From assembly GCF_001423945.1 (NCBI RefSeq), contig NZ_LMPU01000005.1, positions 1-45,617 on the forward strand: a DNA stretch of 45,617 bases, read 5' to 3'. Position numbers and translations under genes: made by a program. The notes below the pieces were generated by a model. It saw nothing but the letters and a program-made list of their open reading frames with translations. It was not told where the DNA came from and ran no database searches. The DNA is from Pedobacter sp. Leaf194 (lineage in GTDB: Bacteria; Bacteroidota; Bacteroidia; Sphingobacteriales; Sphingobacteriaceae). This document shows, piece by piece, positions 17,383 to 26,157 of this stretch (its first letter is position 1; the number at the start of each line of letters is the position of its first letter).

Positions 17383-18519
17383 ATGAAAGAGAAATTAAAG
17401 GTAATGACGGTTGTTGGTACCAGGCCAGAAATCATAAGATTGGCCAGAGTGATGGCTGCTTTGGATGCATCAGATGCAATTGAGCACGTAATTGTACATA
17501 CAGGTCAGAATTATGATTATGAATTGAACCAGATCTTTTTTGATGATCTGGCTATTCGTAAACCAGATTTCTTTTTAAATGCCGCAGGTAAAACGGCTAC
17601 AGAAACTGTTGGGCAGATTTTAATTAAAATTGATCCACTATTAGAAACCGAACAGCCAGATGCTTTTTTAGTTTTGGGCGATACTAATAGCTGTTTATGT
17701 GCTATTCCTGCAAAAAAACGCCACATACCTATTTTTCATATGGAAGCCGGAAACCGATGTTTCGACCAGCGTGTTCCTGAGGAAACTAACAGAAAAATTG
17801 TCGATCATGTATCTGATGTAAATTTAACTTATAGCGATATTGCAAGGGAATACTTGTTAAGAGAAGGCTTACCAGCTGATAGAATCATCAAAACTGGTTC
17901 GCCTATGTTTGAAGTGTTAACGCACTACATGCCATCAATTGAAAACTCAGATGTGTTAGCTAAATTGAAATTAGAAAAACACAAATATTTTGTAGTCTCC
18001 TCACACCGTGAAGAAAATATCAGCAGTGAAAAAAACTTTACCGGTTTAATGGAAAGCCTAAACCTCATTGCTGAGAAGTATGGTTATCCAATTATTGTAA
18101 GTACACATCCACGTACTCAGAACATGATTAATGCAAAAAAAATCGAGATGCGACCTGAAGTGCAATTTTTAAAGCCGATGGGCTTCAATGATTACAACGC
18201 TTTACAAATGCATTCTTTTGCCGTATTATCTGATAGTGGTACGATATCTGAAGAGTCCTCAACTTTAAATTTCCCGGCATTAAATTTAAGAGATGCTCAT
18301 GAACGCCCTGAAGCAATGGAGGAAGCCTCTGTAATGATGGTGGGTATGAATAAGGAGCGCATTATGCAGGCACTTATACAACTTAAATATCAAAAAAGAG
18401 GTGCTGAAAGGAATTTTAGGAAAGTAGCTGATTATTCTATGCCAAATGTTTCTGAAAAGGTTGTTCGTATCATTATTAGCTACGTTGATTATATTAAAAG
18501 AGTTGTTTGGAGCGAATGA
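17383..18519 (+). CDS. capG: UDP-N-acetyl-L-talosamine 2-epimerase giving UDP-L-FucNAc (CapG/FnlC/WbjD)
   Basis: This enzyme of the non-hydrolysing UDP-GlcNAc 2-epimerase (WecB) family completes UDP-L-FucNAc. The 378 residues show VVGTRPEIIRLARV at the start, HTGQNYDYELNQIFFDDL, the conserved FHMEAGNRCFDQRVPEETNR and SSHREENI, and LSDSGTISEESSTLNFP for the nucleotide-binding region. A TTG directly precedes the ATG; ATG 17383 is preferred. Its position after capE and capF, and the CapG-like NRCFDQRVPEE element, favour CapG over plain WecB. The WbuB-like transferase follows after five bases. Confidence 0.93.
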   Translation: MKEKLKVMTVVGTRPEIIRLARVMAALDASDAIEHVIVHTGQNYDYELNQIFFDDLAIRKPDFFLNAAGKTATETVGQILIKIDPLLETEQPDAFLVLGDTNSCLCAIPAKKRHIPIFHMEAGNRCFDQRVPEETNRKIVDHVSDVNLTYSDIAREYLLREGLPADRIIKTGSPMFEVLTHYMPSIENSDVLAKLKLEKHKYFVVSSHREENISSEKNFTGLMESLNLIAEKYGYPIIVSTHPRTQNMINAKKIEMRPEVQFLKPMGFNDYNALQMHSFAVLSDSGTISEESSTLNFPALNLRDAHERPEAMEEASVMMVGMNKERIMQALIQLKYQKRGAERNFRKVADYSMPNVSEKVVRIIISYVDYIKRVVWSE

Positions 18520-18524
18520 TATAA

Positions 18525-19721
18525 ATGAATATACTATTTTTAACATTAGTAGAGATTAATGATATAAAAGAGCGTGGAATATATCATGATTTATTACGCA
18601 AATTTAGTAGTAAAGGTCATGATGTAACCATCGTGACACCAGTCGAAAGAAGAAAGGGAATTGCAACTAACTTAGCAGAAAAAAATGGTGTTTCAATTTT
18701 GCATGTAAGAACTTTTAACATTCAAAAAACTAATATCATAGAAAAAGGTATCGGTACTCTTGCAATAGAATTCCAATACCTGTCTGCAATTAAAAAATAT
18801 GCTTCGAATAAAAAATATGATTTGATTATTTATTCAACACCTCCTATTACTTTCTATAAGGTTATAAAATATATTAAGGAAAAAGATAACGCTTATGCTT
18901 ACTTGCTTTTAAAAGATATATTTCCTCAGAATGCAGTGGATATGAAACTGATTAAAGAAGGTAGTATAATTCATAAGATCTTCGAAAAAAAGGAAAAAGC
19001 CTTGTACCAAATCTCAGATACAATTGGCTGCATGTCGCAAGCGAATGTAGATTTTCTATTGAATCACAACCCCGAAATCAGTAAAGCCAAAGTGGAGGTG
19101 AATCCTAACACGATAGAGCCAGTTGCTTTTAACTATTCTCACCAACAGAAAATGGCAATCCGCGAAAAATATCTTATTCCAACCAATAAAAAGGTTTTGG
19201 TATATGGCGGAAATTTAGGGAAGCCACAAGGTTTAGATTTTTTGTTGGAAACTATTTTAATGACTGAACTCAATGAGGCATTTTTTTTAATCGTTGGTAG
19301 CGGAACAGAATTTCCAAGGATAGAAAATTGGTTTAAGGAGCATAAACCAACTAATTCAAAACTTTTACAATACTTACCAAAAGAAGATTATGACCAGTTG
19401 TTATCAGCATGTGATGTGGGACTAATATTTTTAGATAAAAATTTTTTAATACCTAATTTTCCTTCAAGATTATTATCGTATTTAGAAATGAAAAAGCCAG
19501 TACTTGCTGCAACAGACCCGAATACCGACATTGGGGATATCATTGAATTTGCCAATTGTGGTTACAAAGTGTCTGCAGGTAACCAAACAGAAATGCAGAG
19601 CAAATTAAAAAAATTAGTTTTAGAGGATGATCTACATGAACTTGGTAAAAATGCAGGAATTTTATTGTTAAAGGAATATCTGGTAGACAGGACTTTTAAT
19701 CTAATTGCTGAAAAGAGATAA
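18525..19721 (+). CDS. wbuB: WbuB-like family 4 glycosyltransferase, likely L-FucNAc transferase
   Basis: This 398-residue GT-B enzyme resembles WbuB, the transferase that in E. coli O26-type clusters puts L-FucNAc on the lipid-linked first sugar. Visible are LFLTLVEINDIKERGIYHDL at the start, DLIIYSTPPITFYKVI, LLKDIFPQNAVDM (the WbuB family D-x-FPQN element) and the C-terminal FPSRLLSYLEMKKPVLA. It lies between capG and the PglC-like initiating transferase with gaps of five and two bases, so it is well placed to add FucNAc as the second sugar. Donor assignment is inferred from family and context. Confidence 0.87.
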   Translation: MNILFLTLVEINDIKERGIYHDLLRKFSSKGHDVTIVTPVERRKGIATNLAEKNGVSILHVRTFNIQKTNIIEKGIGTLAIEFQYLSAIKKYASNKKYDLIIYSTPPITFYKVIKYIKEKDNAYAYLLLKDIFPQNAVDMKLIKEGSIIHKIFEKKEKALYQISDTIGCMSQANVDFLLNHNPEISKAKVEVNPNTIEPVAFNYSHQQKMAIREKYLIPTNKKVLVYGGNLGKPQGLDFLLETILMTELNEAFFLIVGSGTEFPRIENWFKEHKPTNSKLLQYLPKEDYDQLLSACDVGLIFLDKNFLIPNFPSRLLSYLEMKKPVLAATDPNTDIGDIIEFANCGYKVSAGNQTEMQSKLKKLVLEDDLHELGKNAGILLLKEYLVDRTFNLIAEKR

Positions 19722-19723
19722 GC

Positions 19724-20323
19724 ATGTATAAGACTTTTATAAAAAGATTGATTGATATAGTAGCTGCTTTGTTAGGCTTGTTGGTTTTAAGTCCTATTTT
19801 TGTTGTGGTATTTGTTGGATTGTATATAGCAAATGATAAAAAACCTTTTTTTTTCCAGTTACGACCGGGAAAGGGTGGCAAGTTATTTAAAATCATCAAG
19901 TTTAAGACGATGAATGATAAGAAGGATTTAAATGGCGCTTTATTGCCAGATGCAATGCGTTTGACTAAGGTGGGTGTATTTGTTAGGAAAACTTCCTTGG
20001 ATGAAATACCGCAGCTATTAAATGTTTTGTTAGGAGAAATGAGTTTAGTTGGCCCGCGACCGTTATTGCCAGAGTATTTACCGCTGTACAGCACTGAACA
20101 AAACAAAAGGCATAATGTAAAACCAGGTGTTACAGGTTGGGCTCAAGTAAATGGTAGAAATGCAATTGGTTGGAGCGAGAAATTTGAGTTAGATGTTTGG
20201 TATGTTAACAATCTCTCATTTGCATTAGATGTTAAAATATTGTTATTAACTATAAAAAAGGTAATTAAGAAAGATGGTATTTCAAAAAGCGGTGAAGCTA
20301 CCATGTCTAGATTTGAAGGGTAA
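19724..20323 (+). CDS. pglC: Initiating phosphoglycosyl transferase, PglC-like, system A
   Basis: This small monotopic phosphoglycosyl transferase would start the repeat unit by moving a sugar-1-phosphate from its UDP donor to undecaprenyl phosphate. The 199 residues contain the re-entrant membrane helix with Ser23-Pro24 (VLSPIFVVV), IIKFKTMND, the catalytic Asp93-Glu94 (TSLDEIPQLLNV) and LVGPRPLLPEYLPLY, all at PglC positions. Enzymes of this type prefer UDP-diNAcBac-like sugars, which agrees with the downstream pglD, pglE and pglF homologues. It lacks the N-terminal four-helix domain of the WcaJ-type enzyme at 42328-43719. Very close spacing to its neighbours implies one transcript. Confidence 0.93.
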   Translation: MYKTFIKRLIDIVAALLGLLVLSPIFVVVFVGLYIANDKKPFFFQLRPGKGGKLFKIIKFKTMNDKKDLNGALLPDAMRLTKVGVFVRKTSLDEIPQLLNVLLGEMSLVGPRPLLPEYLPLYSTEQNKRHNVKPGVTGWAQVNGRNAIGWSEKFELDVWYVNNLSFALDVKILLLTIKKVIKKDGISKSGEATMSRFEG

Positions 20324-20328
20324 AAATT

Positions 20329-20976
20329 ATGATTAAAGATATTGCGATTATTGGGGCTGGAGGCTTTGGGAGAGAAGTAAAAATGCTAATTGATCAGATA
20401 AACTTAGTTAGGCCACAGTTTAACTTTTTAGGTTATTATGATGATGGGATCGCTCTAGGTACTCTGATTAATGGCTATAGCGTTTTAGGAGGCATTGAGG
20501 ATATTAACCTTATAACCGAAGAAGTATATATAGTGGCTGCAATTGGCTTGCCTTCCTTGAAAAAGAAATTGATTGAAAAAATTACTAATTCAAACGTTAG
20601 TTATCCTATATTAATACATCCAAATGTTGTTTTAGGTGAAGATGATGTATCTATTGGCGAAGGGACTATTGTTTGTGCAGGAAGTATGATTACTGTGAAT
20701 ATTAAAATAGGAAAGCACGTAATATTTAACTTAGGTTGTACAGTTGGACATGATACGGAAATTCACGACTATTGCTCATTTATGCCCTCTGTTAATGTTT
20801 CTGGGGAAGTTGTGATTGAGAATGAAGTTTATGTTGGTACTGGGGCTAAAATTATAAATCAATTATCTATCGGAACCAAGACAATAGTTGGAGCAGGAGC
20901 GGTTGTTTACAAATCACTTCCTGCTAATTGCACAGCTGTTGGCATCCCGGCCAAGCCAGTAAAGTTTAACGATTAA
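20329..20976 (+). CDS. PglD/NeuD-like sugar N-acyltransferase
   Basis: The 215-residue protein has an N-terminal Rossmann-like UDP-sugar binding domain (AIIGAGGFGREVKM) and a C-terminal left-handed beta-helix of hexapeptide repeats with the likely catalytic base His141 in GCTVGHDTEIHDY. PglD homologues acetylate the 4-amino group of UDP-4-amino sugars with acetyl-CoA. Here the next genes encode an ACP, an SDR and a ketoacyl synthase, so the donor may be an acyl-ACP and the transferred group a 3-hydroxyacyl chain instead of acetyl; this is inference. It is five bases after the pglC-like gene and 14 before the ACP gene, with a short TA repeat in that gap. Confidence 0.9.
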   Translation: MIKDIAIIGAGGFGREVKMLIDQINLVRPQFNFLGYYDDGIALGTLINGYSVLGGIEDINLITEEVYIVAAIGLPSLKKKLIEKITNSNVSYPILIHPNVVLGEDDVSIGEGTIVCAGSMITVNIKIGKHVIFNLGCTVGHDTEIHDYCSFMPSVNVSGEVVIENEVYVGTGAKIINQLSIGTKTIVGAGAVVYKSLPANCTAVGIPAKPVKFND

Positions 20977-20990
20977 TATATATATACGCT

Positions 20991-21221
20991 ATGAAAGAAA
21001 ACGATTTTGTTAAAAATTTTGCGCTGCAGTTTGATGAAACTGATCCTGAATCTATTTCCTTAAGCACCAATTTTAAAGACCTTGAGGAATGGAGTTCATT
21101 AGTTGCACTATCCGTGATGGCAATGGTTGACGAAGAATATGGCGTTAGAATTACAGCCGATGATTTTAAAAACTCTTCAACCTTGGCTGATGTTTTTGAA
21201 ACTATAAAAAAGAGATTGTAA
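20991..21221 (+). CDS. Dedicated acyl carrier protein
   Basis: This 76-residue acidic four-helix acyl carrier protein would hold the growing acyl chain on a 4'-phosphopantetheine arm. The attachment Ser is most likely Ser36 in LEEWSSLVAL, at the start of helix 2; most carrier proteins of this type have W-D-S-L or D-S-L, so the residue before the Ser is Ser35 in place of Asp. Helix 3 and 4 features (EEYGVRITADDFKNSSTLADVFETI) are normal. Its stop is immediately followed by the ATG of the reductase gene. It is not the housekeeping AcpP, which has the GADSLDTVEL-type motif. Loading would need a phosphopantetheinyl transferase from elsewhere. Confidence 0.9.
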   Translation: MKENDFVKNFALQFDETDPESISLSTNFKDLEEWSSLVALSVMAMVDEEYGVRITADDFKNSSTLADVFETIKKRL

Positions 21222-21956
21222 ATGTTTTCTCTTCAGGATAAAAGATTTTTAGTAACCGGAGGTTCTTCCGGCATTGGAAGACAAATTTCGATTCACTTAG
21301 GACAACAAGGTGCCCAAGTTACATTGGTAGGCAGAAACCTAGAGCGCCTGCAAAACGTAACAGCAGAAATGAAAGACGGCAATCATAAATGTTTTTCTTT
21401 TGATTTGACTAAGCAGAACGAAGTGGCTGCTTTTATTAAACAACAGATTCCTTTTGATGGTATCGTTTTTAACGCTGGAATCGTAGATTATTTGCCAATT
21501 AAATTCATGTCGGATGAAAAAATAAACAAAGTATTTGATGTTAATTTTAAAGGTGCTGTGTTATTGTGTCAACAGCTGATCAAAAATAAATTGATAACAA
21601 AAGGAGGTTCTTTGGTATTTATCTCATCAATTTCCTCAAAATTAGGCATACCCGGAACGGCATTGTATGCTGCATCTAAAGCCGCTATCTGTGCATATTC
21701 AAAAGTTGTCGCCTCAGAATTGGCAGCTCAGAAGATTAGGGCTAACTGTATTTGTCCGGGAATTGTTATCACACCGATGACAGCCAATGCAGAAGATGTT
21801 AGTACAACTTCGTTAGAAGACGCAGAAAAAGAATATCCACTAGGTTATGGCAGACCTGAAGACGTATCAGCACTAGTTACTTATCTTCTGAGTGATGAAA
21901 GTAGGTGGATGACCGGCACCGATCTCATTTTAGATGGAGGTTTAACATTAAAATAA
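21222..21956 (+). CDS. SDR oxidoreductase, FabG-like 3-oxoacyl-ACP reductase
   Basis: This classical SDR of 244 residues has the cofactor motif TGGSSGIG (12-19), Asn84-Ala-Gly, the catalytic Ser in VFISSISSKLG, Tyr149 and Lys153 (LYAASKAA), and the C-terminal WMTGTDLILDGG. It resembles FabG-type ketoreductases and, placed between an ACP and a FabH-like synthase with zero and one base of spacing, probably reduces a 3-oxoacyl-ACP to 3-hydroxyacyl-ACP. A direct sugar reductase is a less likely alternative. No dehydratase or enoyl reductase gene accompanies it, so reduction would stop at the hydroxy stage. Confidence 0.88.
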   Translation: MFSLQDKRFLVTGGSSGIGRQISIHLGQQGAQVTLVGRNLERLQNVTAEMKDGNHKCFSFDLTKQNEVAAFIKQQIPFDGIVFNAGIVDYLPIKFMSDEKINKVFDVNFKGAVLLCQQLIKNKLITKGGSLVFISSISSKLGIPGTALYAASKAAICAYSKVVASELAAQKIRANCICPGIVITPMTANAEDVSTTSLEDAEKEYPLGYGRPEDVSALVTYLLSDESRWMTGTDLILDGGLTLK

Positions 21957-21957
21957 T

Positions 21958-22971
21958 ATGATTAAAGCATACATAAAGGCAATTTCTTACTATTTACCTG
22001 AAAAGGTTCTAACAAATGAAAGTATAAATAGCGATTTTCCAGAATGGTCCGTAGATAAAATTTCTAGTAAAACAGGGATTTTTAATAGACACATTGCTGC
22101 AGAGAATGAATTCTCTTCAGATATGGCTTTGAAAGCAGCAAATATACTTTTCACTGACCATCAAATTAAGCCTTCTTCTATAGATTTTATTCTTTTATGT
22201 ACGCAAAGTCCAGATTATTTATTGCCTACAACAGCGTGTATTTTACAAGATAAATTAGGTATTCCAACTAATGCGGGGGCCTTGGACTTTAATTTAGGAT
22301 GTTCAGGATATATTTATGGATTAGCACTAGCAAAAGGACTAATTTATGGCGGAATTGCAAAAAATGTGCTGTTAATTACTTCAGAGACATACAGCAAGTT
22401 TATTCATCCGCAAGATAAAAGTAATAAAACAATTTTTGGTGATGCAGCTTCTGCATCATTGATTAGCGCTGATGAGGGAATTGCAGAGATATTAGATTTT
22501 GAACTTGGCACAGACGGTCAAGGTGCAGAAAATTTAATTGTTAAACGAGGAGGAGTGCGATATGATAAATCTATTTTAGGGGTAAGCGATAAGAAAGATG
22601 ATTTTGGAAATATTACAAATGAAAATAATTTGTATATGAATGGGACAGAAATTTTCAATTTTACATCGAGCGCAGTTCCCAGTCTTATAGAGGAAGTTCT
22701 TAAAAAGAATAAATTACTTAAAGAGGATGTTGAACTTTTTATTTTCCATCAGGCAAATAAATACATGTTAAACCATTTAAGAAAAAAAATCAAAATAAAT
22801 GAGGATGATTTTTATTATTTCTTAGAAGATTGTGGAAATACTGTTTCATCAACTATCCCAATTGCATTAGCGAATGCAATTAAGGATAAGAGAATTAAAA
22901 ATAATGTACTTCTTGCCGGCTTTGGTGTTGGATACTCTTGGGGCGGATGTATAATTAAAGCAATTGAGTAA
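21958..22971 (+). CDS. 3-oxoacyl-ACP synthase III (FabH-like)
   Basis: The 337-residue protein is a ketoacyl synthase III with a complete catalytic triad: Cys115 (LGCSGYIYG), His264 (IFHQANKYML) and Asn294 (CGNTVSST). This triad supports a decarboxylating condensation of an acyl-CoA starter with malonyl-ACP, giving a 3-oxoacyl-ACP such as acetoacetyl-ACP. It begins one base after the SDR stop and lies 17 bases before the aminotransferase gene. Located inside an amino-sugar block, it is most simply explained as building the acyl group for the PglD-like enzyme. A housekeeping FabH cannot be excluded from sequence alone but would not be expected here. Confidence 0.92.
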   Translation: MIKAYIKAISYYLPEKVLTNESINSDFPEWSVDKISSKTGIFNRHIAAENEFSSDMALKAANILFTDHQIKPSSIDFILLCTQSPDYLLPTTACILQDKLGIPTNAGALDFNLGCSGYIYGLALAKGLIYGGIAKNVLLITSETYSKFIHPQDKSNKTIFGDAASASLISADEGIAEILDFELGTDGQGAENLIVKRGGVRYDKSILGVSDKKDDFGNITNENNLYMNGTEIFNFTSSAVPSLIEEVLKKNKLLKEDVELFIFHQANKYMLNHLRKKIKINEDDFYYFLEDCGNTVSSTIPIALANAIKDKRIKNNVLLAGFGVGYSWGGCIIKAIE

Positions 22972-22988
22972 AGCTAGTGTTAAAAGAT

Positions 22989-24119
22989 ATGAAAGATAAA
23001 ATTTGGCTTTCTTCGCCACACATGGGAGGAACAGAATTGAAATATATTCATGAAGCATTTGACGAAAATTGGGTTGCACCTTTAGGCCCAAATGTCAATG
23101 GTTTTGAATCTGATTTAGAATCCTTTTTAAAGGAAGATGTTAAGGTTGCAGCGCTTTCTGCCGGAACCGCAGCGCTGCATTTAGCATTATTACAATGCGG
23201 TGTTAGCTATGCAGATGAAGTTATTTGTCAGTCTATGACATTCTCCGCATCTGCTAACCCAATTGCCTATTGCGGTGCAAGACCAGTCTTTGTCGATTCG
23301 GAAACAGATACCTGGAATATGTGTCCGATTGCTTTACGTCAGGCAATTGAAGATAGGGTAGCAAAGGGCAAAAAGCCAAAGGCGATTATTGTTGTTCATT
23401 TATATGGCATGCCTGCAAAAATGGACGAAATAGTGACGGTTGCGAATGAATTTAGCATTCCGATTATTGAAGATGCCGCAGAAGCATTAGGCTCGACGTA
23501 CAAAGGGCAAAACTGCGGAACCTTTGGTAAGTTTGGTATTCTTTCATTCAACGGCAATAAGATAATTACAACCTCTGGTGGCGGGGCCCTGGTATGCAAT
23601 TCTAAAGAAGACAAAGACAGAACTGTTTTCTTATCTACACAGGCCAGAGACGACGCTCCACACTATCAGCATTCTCACATTGGCTACAACTATCGAATGA
23701 GTAATATTGTTGCTGGGGTAGGTAGGGGTCAAATGGAGGTGTTGCCACAACGGGTTGATGCAAGAAGAAAGATGCATGATTTCTATCTACAGATATTAAA
23801 AGACGTTGAGGGTGTTGCGGTGTTTTCTGAACCGAGTCAGGATTATTATTCCAATCACTGGCTTTCCGCAATAGTAATTGATGAAACAATTACAGGGAAA
23901 AATAGAGAAGCGCTTAGATTGGCTTTTTCTAACGAAAACATTGAATCGCGGCCATTATGGAAGCCGATGCACCTACAGCCGGTTTTTGAAAATGCGCCTT
24001 TTTATGGCGATACTGTCGCTGAAAATTTGTTCACTTTTGGGCTATGTTTACCTTCAGGCTCGAACCTTTCAGATATTGATCGCGAAAGAATATCCGTGGT
24101 ACTAAATTCTTTTTTTTAA
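22989..24119 (+). CDS. pglE: UDP-4-amino-sugar aminotransferase, DegT family (PglE-like)
   Basis: This PLP-dependent enzyme would convert the UDP-4-keto-6-deoxy-GlcNAc made by the PglF-like dehydratase to UDP-QuiNAc4N. From ATG 22989 the product has 376 residues and starts KDKIWLSSPHMGG, a PglE-like opening. Visible are ALSAGTAALHLAL, Asp162 (IIEDAAEALGS) and the Schiff-base Lys191 (FNGNKIITTSGGG), then HIGYNYRMSNI. A GTG at 22977 gives four extra residues and is less likely. It ends the ACP-SDR-KASIII block and is separated by 93 bases, with its own candidate promoter, from the dehydratase gene. Confidence 0.92.
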   Translation: MKDKIWLSSPHMGGTELKYIHEAFDENWVAPLGPNVNGFESDLESFLKEDVKVAALSAGTAALHLALLQCGVSYADEVICQSMTFSASANPIAYCGARPVFVDSETDTWNMCPIALRQAIEDRVAKGKKPKAIIVVHLYGMPAKMDEIVTVANEFSIPIIEDAAEALGSTYKGQNCGTFGKFGILSFNGNKIITTSGGGALVCNSKEDKDRTVFLSTQARDDAPHYQHSHIGYNYRMSNIVAGVGRGQMEVLPQRVDARRKMHDFYLQILKDVEGVAVFSEPSQDYYSNHWLSAIVIDETITGKNREALRLAFSNENIESRPLWKPMHLQPVFENAPFYGDTVAENLFTFGLCLPSGSNLSDIDRERISVVLNSFF

Positions 24120-24163
24120 AATGTTTTAATCAACATTACATAGTTTCAAAATTTGGTAATCTA

Positions 24164-24191
24164 TTTGATAAGAATATTATAACTATCTTTA
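24164..24191 (+). promoter_or_regulatory. Candidate promoter before the PglF-like gene
   Basis: TTTG (24164-24167) and TATCTTTA (24184-24191) are separated by 16 bases and resemble the -33 and -7 elements of Bacteroidota promoters, with one mismatch in the last base of the -7 box. The TTG start codon of the next gene follows 21 bases later. Confidence 0.4.
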
Positions 24192-24212
24192 CATTAATAA
24201 AGACTATAAATC

Positions 24213-26147
24213 TTGTTTACTCAAATCAATATTGTTCCCCGCTGGATTATTTTTCTTCTGGATCTTTGCATCTGTACAGCGTCTATGGTGTTTGCTTACA
24301 CCTTAAAACATAACTTTGATCTTACATCCGTTGATGTACCCGAACTGGCGAGAAATCTGTTGATATTTGGTGTGATTAATTGCGCTGTTTTCTTACACAT
24401 CAAAACCTTTGCGGGTATCATCAGATACACAAGCGCACAGGATTCATTCAGAATTTTGATTGCTGTGGTAATCGGCAACGGAACGTTTTTCGTGTTGAAC
24501 CTTATTGCCCTAACCTTTTTCAAAGTCGCAATTATTTCGAACATCATACTCATCACGACATGTTTATGTAGTTTCCTGTTTCTTATCGTTTACAGGGTTT
24601 TGATTAAGTATTTTTTTATGTACATCAAAAACCTTAAGCTTCATAAAGTGAAAGTTATCATTTATGGTGCAGGAGAAGCTGGATTGGCTGCTAAAAGAAC
24701 TTTTGACCATGATGGGATGGTGAATAAAACCATCGTTGCCTTCGTTGATGATGATGAGCGGAAAGTTGGTAAAACCATAGATGGCGTAAAAATACTTGAT
24801 GCAAAAAAATTAGGCAATCTCGTTGCGGAGCACGAACTGGATGAAATCATTTTTGCGTCTTACACCATACCGGAAGAGCGTAAAGATTCGGTAATTGATA
24901 TGTGTTTGGAAAATGATATCAAAGTTTTAAACATTCCACCTTATGATGTTTGGGCAAATGGGCAACTGCAACCCGCTCAAATCCAAAAACTTAATATTGA
25001 AGATTTGCTTAACCGAAAACCCATTGATATTGATATAGATGGAATCGGGAAAATGCTGGATAGAAAACGCATTCTAATTACTGGCGCAGCTGGTTCCATC
25101 GGGAGCGAAATTGTAAGGCAGTTATCCAAATTCGATGTCGGTTTAATTATTTTATGCGATCAGGCCGAATCTGCTTTGCATGAGTTGTATCTTGAATTAG
25201 AGGAGAGTAATAAAAATAAAAATTTCCATGCTTTTATTGGCGATGTTCGGGATGAACAACGTATGGATGTTTTGTTTAATACCTATAAACCACACTATGT
25301 GTATCACGCTGCCGCCTATAAGCACGTGCCCCTGATGGAAGATAACCCTGCCGAAGCGATAAAAGCAAATGTGCTGGGTACCAAAACCATTGCAGATAAA
25401 TCCGTTAAATATGGTGTGCAAAAGTTTGTGATGATTTCGACTGATAAGGCCGTTAACCCAACAAATGTGATGGGCGCTTCCAAACGCATTGCGGAAATTT
25501 ACGTTCAGGCCTTAAATAATTCGCTCAGCGAGAATAATTTTATATTCAGCAATGGTTTAAGTTACATCAACGAACTTGAAGCAAAACCAATTACTAAGTT
25601 CATCACCACACGTTTTGGCAACGTTCTTGGCTCAAATGGTTCCGTGATCCCGCGTTTCAAACAACAAATAGAAAAGGGTGGCCCGGTTACGGTAACGCAT
25701 CCGGAAATTACGCGTTATTTCATGACCATTCCCGAAGCTTGCAGACTAGTACTTGAAGCAGGTTGCATGGGTAAAGGCGGTGAGATTTTCGTGTTTGATA
25801 TGGGTAAATCCGTAAAAATCGTGGAACTTGCTAAAAAAATGATTCGGTTAGCAGGGCTTGAACCGAATGTTGATGTTAAAATTGAGTATTCAGGGTTGCG
25901 CCCGGGGGAGAAACTCTACGAAGAATTACTGAATGATAATGAAAACACGATGCCTACACATCATCAGAAGATTATGATCGGAAAAGTTCGTCAATATGTC
26001 TTTGAAGATGTTGTAAATCAGATTACAGCGCTAATCCATTCTGCTAAAAATAATAACGACAGGCAGGTTGTTGTTAACATGAAAAAACTGGTTCCTGAAT
26101 TTAAAAGCAAAAACTCTGTTTTTGAAGAGCTGGACCATATCTCTTAA
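24213..26147 (+). CDS. pglF: Membrane UDP-GlcNAc 4,6-dehydratase (PglF/WbpM-like)
   Basis: This inner-membrane enzyme would make UDP-2-acetamido-2,6-dideoxy-D-xylo-4-hexulose, the substrate of the PglE-like aminotransferase. The 644 residues have four membrane helices in the first 135 residues, a Rossmann-like CoA-binding domain (VIIYGAGEAGLAA near 150), and a catalytic SDR domain from about 285 with GAAGSIG (291-297), Ser409-Thr-Asp411-Lys412 and Met420-x-x-x-Lys424, the SMK-type site of the WbpM/PglF group. The start is a TTG: an in-frame TAA lies two codons upstream, and the next ATG would remove the first helix. It ends ten bases before the lipoprotein ATG pair. Confidence 0.92.
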   Translation: MFTQINIVPRWIIFLLDLCICTASMVFAYTLKHNFDLTSVDVPELARNLLIFGVINCAVFLHIKTFAGIIRYTSAQDSFRILIAVVIGNGTFFVLNLIALTFFKVAIISNIILITTCLCSFLFLIVYRVLIKYFFMYIKNLKLHKVKVIIYGAGEAGLAAKRTFDHDGMVNKTIVAFVDDDERKVGKTIDGVKILDAKKLGNLVAEHELDEIIFASYTIPEERKDSVIDMCLENDIKVLNIPPYDVWANGQLQPAQIQKLNIEDLLNRKPIDIDIDGIGKMLDRKRILITGAAGSIGSEIVRQLSKFDVGLIILCDQAESALHELYLELEESNKNKNFHAFIGDVRDEQRMDVLFNTYKPHYVYHAAAYKHVPLMEDNPAEAIKANVLGTKTIADKSVKYGVQKFVMISTDKAVNPTNVMGASKRIAEIYVQALNNSLSENNFIFSNGLSYINELEAKPITKFITTRFGNVLGSNGSVIPRFKQQIEKGGPVTVTHPEITRYFMTIPEACRLVLEAGCMGKGGEIFVFDMGKSVKIVELAKKMIRLAGLEPNVDVKIEYSGLRPGEKLYEELLNDNENTMPTHHQKIMIGKVRQYVFEDVVNQITALIHSAKNNNDRQVVVNMKKLVPEFKSKNSVFEELDHIS

Positions 26148-26157
26148 ACAAACACTC

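Noticed and set aside
20976..20987. TA-rich run between the acyltransferase and ACP genes as a promoter
   Set aside because: It is a simple TA repeat without a TTTG element, and the genes are only 14 bases apart in a tight operon.
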